A DNA stretch of 6,927 bases from Desulfobacterales bacterium. GTDB lineage: Bacteria > Desulfobacterota > Desulfobacteria > Desulfobacterales > C00003106. Of the stretch, positions 1-4,974 are shown in pieces. Position numbers and translations under genes: made by a program. The DNA lies in the NCBI GenBank assembly GCA_030594505.1, contig JAUVFC010000095.1:1-6927 (forward strand). The letters are read 5' to 3'. Below the pieces are notes generated by a model. The model saw nothing but the letters and a program-made list of their open reading frames with translations. It made no database searches and had not been told where the DNA came from. Each line of letters begins with the position of its first letter. Position 1 is the first letter of the stretch.

Positions 1-17
1 AGATTGGGGAAAAGGGG

Positions 18-36
18 ACGTTTTGCAAGGGTCTCA
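18..36. repeat. Solo end of family B palindromic repeat
   Basis: These 19 bases match the reverse complement of positions 4337-4355, the left end of the family B element upstream of the PEBP-like gene, at 17 of 19 positions. They also resemble that element's right end (TGCAAAGGTCTC near 4437-4448). This looks like the right terminus of another copy whose body lies before the window or has decayed. It ends 17 bp before the tRNA. The match is seen directly; calling it a mobile-element remnant is inference. Confidence 0.5.
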
Positions 37-53
37 AAAAATGGCGGAATCCC

Positions 54-147
54 GGAGAGATGTCCGAGCTGGTTGAAGGAGCACGACTGGAAATCGTGTG
101 TACTGCCAAAAGCGGTACCGAGGGTTCGAATCCCTCTCTCTCCGCCA
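54..147 (+). tRNA. tRNA-Ser (anticodon GGA), CCA encoded
   Basis: Complete class II tRNA for serine, decoding UCC and UCU. The 7-bp acceptor stem (54-60 with 137-143) is fully paired, with discriminator G144 and a genome-encoded CCA at 145-147. The anticodon stem pairs 82-86 with 94-98 around loop CTGGAAA, which puts GGA at 89-91. The T arm is GAGGG/CCCTC (120-124, 132-136) around TTCGAAT. A long variable arm (about 99-119, GTAC pairing with GTAC) is the hallmark of tRNA-Ser/Leu, and the discriminator G with anticodon GGA settles serine. It lies 71 bp before dnaX on the same strand, a neighbourhood also seen in other bacteria, often with the SRP RNA gene between; no SRP RNA is seen in this gap. 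No promoter is evident in the 53 bases upstream. Confidence 0.97.
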
Positions 148-150
148 GAG

Positions 151-167
151 CATTTTCGTTGAAAATG
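151..167 (+). other. AT-rich hairpin 3' of tRNA-Ser
   Basis: CATTTTC and GAAAATG form a perfect 7-bp stem with a 3-base loop, starting three bases after the tRNA CCA. It could help define the tRNA 3' end or act as a weak terminator. However, the stem has only two GC pairs and no T-run follows, so a real terminator role is doubtful. Confidence 0.3.
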
Positions 168-174
168 TTACCAA

Positions 175-200
175 TAACCCGTAACCCGTAACCCGTAACC
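175..200. repeat. Heptanucleotide tandem repeat (TAACCCG, 3.7 copies)
   Basis: Three perfect copies of TAACCCG are followed by TAACC; the preceding seven bases (TTACCAA) look like a degenerate unit. The tract sits in the presumed dnaX leader and ends 18 bp before its ATG. The rotated unit CCGTAAC reappears in degenerate form near 6622-6645. The repeat is seen directly; its function is unknown. Confidence 0.85.
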
Positions 201-218
201 AGCCACCGGTTTTATACC

Positions 219-1856
219 ATGTCCTATTTAGTCTTAGCGCGCAAATATCGTCCACAATCCTTTGAAGATGTGATTGGACAGGGGCATGTAACAAGGACCC
301 TTCAGAATGCCATCCGGTCCGACAGGGTAGCGCATGCGCTTATCTTTGCCGGGCCGAGGGGGATTGGAAAGACTTCGGTTGCCAGGATATTGGCAAAGGC
401 TCTGAACTGCGAGAAGGGCCCTACGATAACTCCGTGTAACAATTGTGATTCATGCCGTGAAATTACAAGCGGGATTACAGTCGATGTCTTTGAAATAGAT
501 GGCGCTTCCAACAGGGGAATCAATGAGATCCGTGAGCTGAGAGAAAATATCAAGTACATGCCTTCCCGGAGTCGGAACAAAATCTATATTATTGATGAAG
601 TCCATATGCTCACCAAAGAGGCGTTTAACGCCCTTCTCAAGACCCTTGAAGAACCACCGGCACATGTTATTTTTATCTTTGCCACAACAGAGCTTCATAA
701 GATCCCGATCACCATACAATCACGCTGCCAGATATACAACTTCAAACGAATTAATAGTAATGACATAGTAGGACAGCTAAAAAAGATCTGTCAGGCAACA
801 GGGATCACGGTTAGCGAAGAGGTCCCCTGGATTATTGCCAGGGAAGCGGAAGGCGGGCTGCGAGACGCCCTGAGTCTTCTGGATCAGATTATCGCTTATT
901 CGGAAGATTCGATTACCGGCGAACAGGTCCTCGATATCCTGGGCGTGGTTGATCGTAAGAGAATTTTTGATATGGCTGCCGCTGTTCTTAAGAACGATGT
1001 GGTTTGTGCCCTGGAGCTTCTGGACGATCTATATTCGTATGGGCATGATATCAAAAGATTGTACGGACTTCTGATACAACACTTCAGGAATTTGCTGCTG
1101 GTAAAGATGAACAAAAACCCGGAACGTCTGATTGACCTTCCCAACCATGAACTGGAAAATATGAAAAAGGAGGCGGAAGGTCTCTCTTTAGAGACCATAA
1201 ACCAAGTATTTCAGACCCTGTTTAAGGAAGAGAAAACCGTGCGATTAGCTCCCCAGCCAAAGCTGGCCGTAGAGACGGTCTTAATCTCACTTGTTCAATT
1301 GAATCCGGTAGTCTCTGTGGAGGCTATTATAGAAAAGCTGGACATTCTGCAAAAAACAGCGGGAGACAGCAAGAAGACCCGGGGGGCCGCGAACATGCCG
1401 GGGAAGCCGGCAACAACAGGTTTGCCGGCGCCGGCCGCGTCTACAAATAGCGTTTCTTGTTCTCAGGACAACAAAGTGCAGGACAAGGATCTCCAAAATA
1501 TTTGGAAGGAGCTTTTGCAGATCTTTGAACAAAAACATCCATCCATTGCTCCATCTCTTGAAAACAGTGTCTTAGAATGTATTGAACAAGAGAGATTAAC
1601 AATAGCGCTAAACGGTAACAACTTTCATGCAAAGAGGATACAGGATAAGAGGGATGTGATTCAGTCAGTTTGCAGTGATTTTTTTAAGCAGAAAATGTCT
1701 GTTAAAATTACAGCTTCACTTGCCAACGCCACTCCGAACAGGGGACAAGAGACCGATTACAGTCGACATCTAAAAAAAAACGCTTTGAATAATCCCATTG
1801 TGATGGAGACATTAGAGATTTTCGGGGGTAGGGTAGCAGACGTTAAACTGTTGTGA
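219..1856 (+). CDS. dnaX: DNA polymerase III subunit gamma/tau
   Basis: Clamp-loader ATPase of the replicative polymerase: it opens and loads the beta sliding clamp, and its tau form joins the polymerase to the helicase. The product is 545 residues. The N terminus is a canonical DnaX AAA+ module: Walker A GPRGIGKTS at 45-53, zinc-binding cysteines C64, C73, C76 and C79, Walker B IIDEVH at 124-129, sensor-1 region FATTE at 154-158, SRC at 168-170 and sensor-2 GGLRDA at 212-217. The collar domain III ends near residue 375, then a Gly/Pro/Ala-rich linker (about 385-410) leads to a C-terminal domain ending in the tail EIFGGRVADVKLL. The start is fixed by the typical MSYLVLARKYRP beginning and an in-frame stop at 189-191, but no Shine-Dalgarno sequence precedes it. 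ybaB and recR follow in the usual order. A run of nine A (1772-1780) near the 3' end could allow slippage to a form 21 residues shorter. No canonical, well-placed gamma frameshift site was found. Confidence 0.97.
   Translation: MSYLVLARKYRPQSFEDVIGQGHVTRTLQNAIRSDRVAHALIFAGPRGIGKTSVARILAKALNCEKGPTITPCNNCDSCREITSGITVDVFEIDGASNRGINEIRELRENIKYMPSRSRNKIYIIDEVHMLTKEAFNALLKTLEEPPAHVIFIFATTELHKIPITIQSRCQIYNFKRINSNDIVGQLKKICQATGITVSEEVPWIIAREAEGGLRDALSLLDQIIAYSEDSITGEQVLDILGVVDRKRIFDMAAAVLKNDVVCALELLDDLYSYGHDIKRLYGLLIQHFRNLLLVKMNKNPERLIDLPNHELENMKKEAEGLSLETINQVFQTLFKEEKTVRLAPQPKLAVETVLISLVQLNPVVSVEAIIEKLDILQKTAGDSKKTRGAANMPGKPATTGLPAPAASTNSVSCSQDNKVQDKDLQNIWKELLQIFEQKHPSIAPSLENSVLECIEQERLTIALNGNNFHAKRIQDKRDVIQSVCSDFFKQKMSVKITASLANATPNRGQETDYSRHLKKNALNNPIVMETLEIFGGRVADVKLL
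1406..1429 (+). other. GC-rich stem-loop in dnaX linker
   Basis: GCCGGCAA (1406-1413) is perfectly complementary to TTGCCGGC (1422-1429) around an 8-base loop, inside the stretch coding for the low-complexity interdomain linker. It may only reflect the Gly/Pro/Ala coding bias. It is noted because dnaX genes often carry structured signals near this domain boundary. It lies about 50 nt after the A6 run at 1351-1356, too far for a classical frameshift stimulator. Confidence 0.3.
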
Positions 1857-1925
1857 TTGAGTAGTTACATTAAAATTAACTATGAATTTAGAAATTAAGC
1901 GATTTATAATAATGGAGGACCTATT

Positions 1926-2249
1926 ATGGCAAAAGGTTTCGGCGATATGGGCCAGATGATGAAACAGGCGCAACAACTTCAATCCAGGATTTTTAAGATC
2001 CAGGAAGAGATGGGGGGAAAGACAACGGAGGGCTCGGCCGGCGGCGGCATGGTGACCATAACGGCAAACGGCAAACAGGAGATCGTTTCAGTAAAGATTG
2101 ATCCCGAAGTGGTGACCCCCGACGACGTGGAGATGCTCGAGGATCTGGTAACGGCCGCAACAAACGACGCGCTCAAAAAGGCTCAGCAAATGGTTTCTGA
2201 TGAAATCGCCAAAATTACCGGAGGGATGAATATCCCGGGATTAACGTAG
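1926..2249 (+). CDS. ybaB: YbaB/EbfC family nucleoid-associated protein
   Basis: A 107-residue DNA-binding protein of the YbaB/EbfC family. Family members form dimers with a tweezer-like shape, bind DNA with little sequence preference, and are usually encoded between dnaX and recR, as here. The visible family pattern is a Met/Gln-rich N-terminal helix (about 7-30), the glycine-rich turn SAGGGMVTITANG at 37-49, strands around 52-60 (EIVSVKIDP), the helix MLEDLVTAATNDAL at 70-83, and the C-terminal GGMNIPG at 99-105. Length is normal for the family. The start follows a strong GGAGG at 1914-1918 with a 7-base spacer. recR begins 8 bp after the stop, so the two are surely co-transcribed, while the 69-bp gap to dnaX has no convincing terminator. 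Confidence 0.96.
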   Translation: MAKGFGDMGQMMKQAQQLQSRIFKIQEEMGGKTTEGSAGGGMVTITANGKQEIVSVKIDPEVVTPDDVEMLEDLVTAATNDALKKAQQMVSDEIAKITGGMNIPGLT

Positions 2250-2257
2250 GAACAGCT

Positions 2258-2857
2258 ATGAGTTCTTATCCTCCAACTTTGCTCCGCCTGATCAAACAGT
2301 TTGCCAAGCTTCCCGGGATAGGAGAAAAGACAGCGACCCGTTTAGCGCTGCATATCCTGAACATTTCCTCCCAGGGAGCGGCATCTCTTGCTCAAAACAT
2401 ACTTGATGTGAAAGAGAAGATTAAGCTCTGTTCCGTATGTTTTGGCCTTGCAGATACCGAGTTATGTAACATATGCGCGGATCCCGGACGGAATAATGGA
2501 GTGCTTTGTGTTGTGGAAGAGGCTGATGACCTCATGGCCCTTGAGAAATCAGGGGTGTTCAAAGGACGCTACCATGTCTTGCACGGCGCCCTGTCCCCGT
2601 TAAACGGGATCGGCCCGGACGATTTGAAAATCAAACAACTTGTTGATCGAATACGGAAAAACGGGATTAAAGAGGTGATCCTTGCGAACAATACCGATGT
2701 GGAAGGAGAGGCCACTGCTTCGTATTTGGCCAAACTCCTTTCATCCCTTCCTGTCCGCGTCACTCGGATCGCATCCGGCATTCCCATAGGGTGCGATATC
2801 AAATATACGGATCAGGTTACCCTGAAACGGGCGATGGAAGGGAGGAGAGGTATCTGA
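2258..2857 (+). CDS. recR: Recombination mediator protein RecR
   Basis: RecR acts with RecF and RecO to load RecA onto gapped DNA coated with single-strand binding protein. The 199-residue protein has all the family parts in order: helix-hairpin-helix LPGIGEKTATRLALHIL at 18-34, a four-cysteine zinc finger (C58, C61, C70, C73), and a Toprim domain with VVEEADDLMALE at 85-96, GALSPLNGIGPDDL at 110-123 and NNTDVEGEATA at 144-154, then the C-terminal segment GIPIGCDIKYTDQVTLKRA at 174-192. Position 179 is cysteine where glycine is more usual, a minor change. The Shine-Dalgarno AGGA (2248-2251) overlaps the ybaB stop codon, indicating tight coupling. A palindromic family A element begins almost exactly at the stop codon, so the gene end abuts a repeat, yet the protein C terminus looks intact. 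Confidence 0.97.
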   Translation: MSSYPPTLLRLIKQFAKLPGIGEKTATRLALHILNISSQGAASLAQNILDVKEKIKLCSVCFGLADTELCNICADPGRNNGVLCVVEEADDLMALEKSGVFKGRYHVLHGALSPLNGIGPDDLKIKQLVDRIRKNGIKEVILANNTDVEGEATASYLAKLLSSLPVRVTRIASGIPIGCDIKYTDQVTLKRAMEGRRGI

Positions 2858-2858
2858 G

Positions 2859-3079
2859 GACTTTTTATGAAACCGTCGATATTGATGACTTCGTAAAAAG
2901 TCTCCAATTCGCTTTGCCGGCCGCTTTTTGAAGGTCCTAAGTTCGCTTCGCTAAATTGCAAAAACTCGGGCTAACGCCCTCAAACAGTTTGCAATTTTTA
3001 CGCTTCGCTTCTCTAAGAACCTTTAACAAAAAGTGACCGGGATAAGCTCATTAAAGACTTTTTACGAAGTCATCAATAT
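2859..3079. repeat. Palindromic repeat element, family A copy 1
   Basis: Noncoding element between recR and the cysteine-cluster gene. Its core is bounded by a perfect 25-bp inverted repeat (2879-2903 with 3055-3079; inner part ACTTCGTAAAAAGTCT). The interior is also self-complementary: 2917-2935 pairs imperfectly with 3019-3040, AAATTGCAAA (2953-2962) pairs with TTTGCAATTT (2988-2997), and the apex is GGGC-TAAC-GCCC at 2968-2979. A degenerate extra terminus in inverted orientation (GACTTTTTATGAAACCGTC, 2859-2877) precedes the left end. A second copy starts at 6706 and matches 53 of 54 bases over the centre. There is no ORF and no transposase. It behaves like a MITE or REP/BIME-type element; a structured RNA or transcription-attenuating role is possible. 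Structure and copy number are seen; mobility is inferred. Confidence 0.85.
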
Positions 3080-3090
3080 TGGAAGACAAT

Positions 3091-3095
3091 AAGGA
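3091..3095 (+). promoter_or_regulatory. Ribosome binding site choosing the ATG at 3100
   Basis: AAGGA lies four bases before the ATG at 3100. The spacing is a little short, but it is the only purine-rich site here. The alternative TTG at 3079 has no such site and falls on the last base of the repeat element, so the ATG is preferred. Confidence 0.55.
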
Positions 3096-3099
3096 TTAT

Positions 3100-3501
3100 A
3101 TGGGTTCATCAAAGATTTTTGAATGTCAAAAATGCGGGGTCTGCTGTAAGGGGTATGGCGGTATCTTTGTTACCGATCAGGAAGTACGGGCCACAGCGAA
3201 GTTTCTGAATATTACACAGGATGAGTTTATAGACCGATATTGTGAGGAATCCGGAGGGCGGACTATGCTTCGAACCGGTGAAAACGGCTATTGCATCGTG
3301 TGGGACGAGCTGTGCACGATTCATCCCGTTAAGCCGAGCCTCTGCAATACCTGGCCTTATCTAAAGTCTGTCCTGGCGGATAAAAACAATCTAACCGTTA
3401 TACAGAACGCCTGCCCCGGTGTTTCAAAAGATGTCATGTATGAGGAATTCGCAGCTGCTGTGAGAGAATTTTATTCACAGCCTCCTAAAGGGTTTTTATG
3501 A
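3100..3501 (+). CDS. YkgJ-type CxxCxxCC cysteine-cluster protein
   Basis: A 133-residue soluble protein of the YkgJ-like cysteine-cluster family, whose members are thought to bind zinc or an iron-sulfur cluster; biochemical function is unknown. From the ATG at 3100, the signature CQKCGVCC gives C9, C12, C15 and C16. A second set follows (C65, C72, C82, C105) in the typical setting of the family, with IHPVKPSLCNTWPY at 74-87. There is no signal peptide or membrane segment. The reading frame is open back to a TTG at 3079, adding seven residues, but that codon sits on the edge of the repeat element and lacks a ribosome site. The stop overlaps the murI start (ATGA, 3498-3501), so the two are probably translationally coupled. 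That pairing does not by itself reveal a cell-wall role. Confidence 0.85.
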   Translation: MGSSKIFECQKCGVCCKGYGGIFVTDQEVRATAKFLNITQDEFIDRYCEESGGRTMLRTGENGYCIVWDELCTIHPVKPSLCNTWPYLKSVLADKNNLTVIQNACPGVSKDVMYEEFAAAVREFYSQPPKGFL

Positions 3502-4283
3502 TCGGAATCTTTGATTCAGGACTTGGCGGACTTACGGTAGTGCGAGAGGTGATGGCGCAACTCCCCGGATACGATTTGATCTATTTCGGAGATACGGCCA
3601 GAACCCCTTATGGTTCCAAGAGTCCTGCAACAGTCATACAGTACGCCGTACAAATTGCCGAATGGCTCCTTGCCAATGGGGCGCGAGTCATTGTGACGGC
3701 ATGCAATACTGCGTCCAGTGTTGCCACTGAAGCGTTGAGGCAAAGGTTTCAGGTCCCTGTCTTTGAAGTGGTCTCCCCGGCCGCCCGCCTGGTTATCCGG
3801 AATCCGCGCATCCGCAGTGTGGGGGTCATCGGAACCCGAGCGACCATTAACAGCGGCGTATACAAAAAGATGATCAAGGCTGAAAGGCCTGAGATTAAGG
3901 TCTATTCGAGGGCATGCCCGCTCCTGGTGCCATTGGTGGAGGAGGGATGGTTGAAGAAGCCTGAGACAAAACGGATTGTAAAAAAATATCTTTACCCGTT
4001 GAGACTTAAACAGATCGATACCCTGATCCTCGGGTGCACACATTATCCGATTCTCAAAGATATTATCCAGATAAAGATCGGAAAAAGAATACGCATCATT
4101 GACTCTTCCCAGGCCATCGCAGAAGCCATCAAGAACTTCCTGAGGGACCATCCCGAGACAGAAGAGATGTTGAGCCGGAACTCTGATCACAGGATATATG
4201 TTTCAGATATCACCGAACACTTCAAAGAGATCGCCCAGGATATTTTAAGAATCCCTGTAAGGTTGGAGCATGTGCGTCTGTGA
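3498..4283 (+). CDS. murI: Glutamate racemase
   Basis: Cytoplasmic, cofactor-independent racemase that converts L-glutamate to D-glutamate for the peptidoglycan stem peptide. The 261-residue length is typical. Visible motifs: IGIFDSGLGGLTVVREV at 2-18 (with D6 and S7), YFGDTARTPYGSKS at 29-42, VTACNTASS at 67-75 with the first catalytic cysteine C69, PLVEEG at 145-150, and LGCTHYPIL at 178-186 with the second catalytic cysteine C180 and H182. All expected catalytic residues are present. The ATG overlaps the stop of the upstream cysteine-cluster gene, and AAAGGG at 3487-3492 is a serviceable ribosome site. A T-rich region follows, so this may be the last gene of its transcript. Nothing suggests horizontal transfer. 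Confidence 0.97.
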   Translation: MIGIFDSGLGGLTVVREVMAQLPGYDLIYFGDTARTPYGSKSPATVIQYAVQIAEWLLANGARVIVTACNTASSVATEALRQRFQVPVFEVVSPAARLVIRNPRIRSVGVIGTRATINSGVYKKMIKAERPEIKVYSRACPLLVPLVEEGWLKKPETKRIVKKYLYPLRLKQIDTLILGCTHYPILKDIIQIKIGKRIRIIDSSQAIAEAIKNFLRDHPETEEMLSRNSDHRIYVSDITEHFKEIAQDILRIPVRLEHVRL

Positions 4284-4300
4284 CTTGTTTTGGGGGTTGC

Positions 4301-4327
4301 TTTTTTAGTTTTTTTATTCTTAATCTT
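4301..4327 (+). terminator. T-rich tract after murI, possible weak terminator
   Basis: Starting 17 bp after the murI stop are T6, then AG, then T7 and further T-rich sequence. I found no convincing GC-rich stem directly before it, so it does not meet the usual intrinsic-terminator pattern. It may still mark the end of the transcript, as the next gene has its own spacer and ribosome site. Confidence 0.25.
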
Positions 4328-4336
4328 ATTTGGATA

Positions 4337-4448
4337 TGAGACCTTTGAAAAACGTGACATTGCAAAATTTGAAGCCTGACGCCGCATCACGGGCACGCAG
4401 TGAATCCCGCTATAAGCGGGATCATAATGGCAGTTATGCAAAGGTCTC
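4337..4448. repeat. Palindromic repeat element, family B
   Basis: About 110 bp bounded by a perfect 10-bp inverted repeat, GAGACCTTTG (4338-4347) and CAAAGGTCTC (4439-4448). An internal hairpin ATCCCGC-TATAA-GCGGGAT lies at 4404-4422. The left end recurs in inverted orientation at 18-36 (17 of 19 bases), showing it is dispersed. There is no convincing coding content. It sits in the murI to PEBP spacer, ending six bases before the latter's Shine-Dalgarno sequence. It looks like a short non-autonomous element. The repeat is seen; its mode of spread is unknown. Confidence 0.65.
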
Positions 4449-4453
4449 AATAT

Positions 4454-4459
4454 GGAGGT
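4454..4459 (+). promoter_or_regulatory. Shine-Dalgarno fixing the PEBP-like gene start
   Basis: GGAGGT, a near-perfect ribosome site, lies six bases before the ATG at 4466. It rules out the longer in-frame opening from GTG at 4400, which would translate the repeat element. Confidence 0.85.
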
Positions 4460-4465
4460 GCAACC

Positions 4466-4918
4466 ATGGCTTTTGAATTGACCAGTACGGCATTTGCAAA
4501 CGGAGAAACCATCCCGCAAAAATATACCTGCGACGGCCTGGATCTCTCTCCTCCTTTAAAATGGACCGACACGCCGGCAGGGACCGAAAGCCTGGCCTTG
4601 ATCTGTGACGATCCGGACGCACCGGCCGGCATCTGGGTGCACTGGGTTCTTTACGGACTTTCTCCGGATACCACGGGGCTTGCCGAAGGTGTTTCGGAAA
4701 TGCCGACAAACGGAAAACAGGGGAAAAACGACTTTGGGAGGATCGGTTATGGGGGGCCTTGTCCACCAAGAGGGCCTGTTCACCGATATTTCTTCACGCT
4801 CTATGCCTTAAATGCGGATCTTGATTTATCCCCCGGAATGACCAAGGCAAACCTTCTTAAGGAGATGGAAGGCCATATCATCGCGGAAGCGGAACTCATA
4901 GGGCGATACGGGAGGTAG
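4466..4918 (+). CDS. PEBP family protein, YbhB/YbcL type (Raf kinase inhibitor-like)
   Basis: A 150-residue protein of the phosphatidylethanolamine-binding protein family, bacterial YbhB/YbcL branch. Family members have a small beta fold with an anion-binding pocket; the bacterial ligand and role are not settled. Visible signature: IPQKYTCDGLDLSPPLKW at 16-33, CDDPDAPAGIWVHWVLY at 47-63 (pocket residues D49, D51 and H59), the loop IGYGGPCPP at 93-101, and HRYFFTLYAL at 106-115 with H106. Length is normal and no signal peptide is visible, so a cytoplasmic location is likely. The start is set by the strong GGAGGT; a longer in-frame reading from GTG at 4400 would run through the repeat element and is rejected. 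It appears monocistronic, with a hairpin 17 bp after its stop and a convergent neighbour. Confidence 0.94.
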   Translation: MAFELTSTAFANGETIPQKYTCDGLDLSPPLKWTDTPAGTESLALICDDPDAPAGIWVHWVLYGLSPDTTGLAEGVSEMPTNGKQGKNDFGRIGYGGPCPPRGPVHRYFFTLYALNADLDLSPGMTKANLLKEMEGHIIAEAELIGRYGR

Positions 4919-4921
4919 CGG

Positions 4922-4956
4922 GATTGACGATTTTCGATTGACTATTGATGATTGCC
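4922..4956. repeat. Degenerate heptanucleotide tandem repeat (GATTGAC-like)
   Basis: Five consecutive seven-base blocks read GATTGAC, GATTTTC, GATTGAC, TATTGAT, GATTGCC. The last three blocks form most of the left arm of the adjoining hairpin. The period equals that of the TAACCCG tract at 175-200, though the unit is different. Periodicity is seen; origin is unknown. Confidence 0.6.
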
Positions 4957-4974
4957 AATCATCAATAGTCAATC
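4936..4974. terminator. Perfect 18-bp hairpin between convergent genes
   Basis: GATTGACTATTGATGATT (4936-4953) is perfectly complementary to AATCATCAATAGTCAATC (4957-4974) with a GCC loop. It lies between the PEBP-like gene (stop 4918) and the convergent minus-strand gene (stop codon 4962-4964, inside the right arm), so a bidirectional terminator is plausible. The stem is AT-rich and no clear T-run follows on either strand, which weakens that reading. The palindrome encodes the last residues IDY and the stop of the minus-strand gene. Confidence 0.5.

Noticed and set aside
1..218. Search for an SRP (4.5S) RNA gene beside tRNA-Ser
   Set aside because: No GGAAGCAGCC-like core or long hairpin is present; if it exists it is outside the window.
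779..785. A AAA AAG heptamer in the zero frame of dnaX, the same motif as the E. coli tau/gamma frameshift site
   Set aside because: It falls at codons 187-189, inside the AAA+ region. A -1 shift would stop after about nine codons and give a fragment of about 198 residues without the collar domain, and no supporting hairpin is evident. Probably chance.
1905..1910. Perfect TATAAT before ybaB
   Set aside because: No -35 box lies at a workable distance, and transcription would begin on top of the ribosome site at 1914-1918. The region is simply AT-rich.
3079..3099. TTG start for the cysteine-cluster gene
   Set aside because: The codon lies on the last base of the repeat terminus, has no ribosome site, and adds residues not expected before the first CxxC; the ATG at 3100 has AAGGA upstream.
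3516..4190. Long open frame (224 codons) on the minus strand inside murI
   Set aside because: It is fully antisense to a clear glutamate racemase with all catalytic motifs, and its translation shows no recognisable domain. It is an antisense shadow of the coding strand.
4400..4465. In-frame N-terminal extension of the PEBP-like gene from GTG at 4400
   Set aside because: It would translate the right half of the family B repeat. The strong GGAGGT before the ATG at 4466 and the usual family N terminus favour the shorter form.
4187..4519. Minus-strand open frame of 110 codons across the murI end, spacer and PEBP start
   Set aside because: It overlaps two real genes and a repeat element and has no family features.
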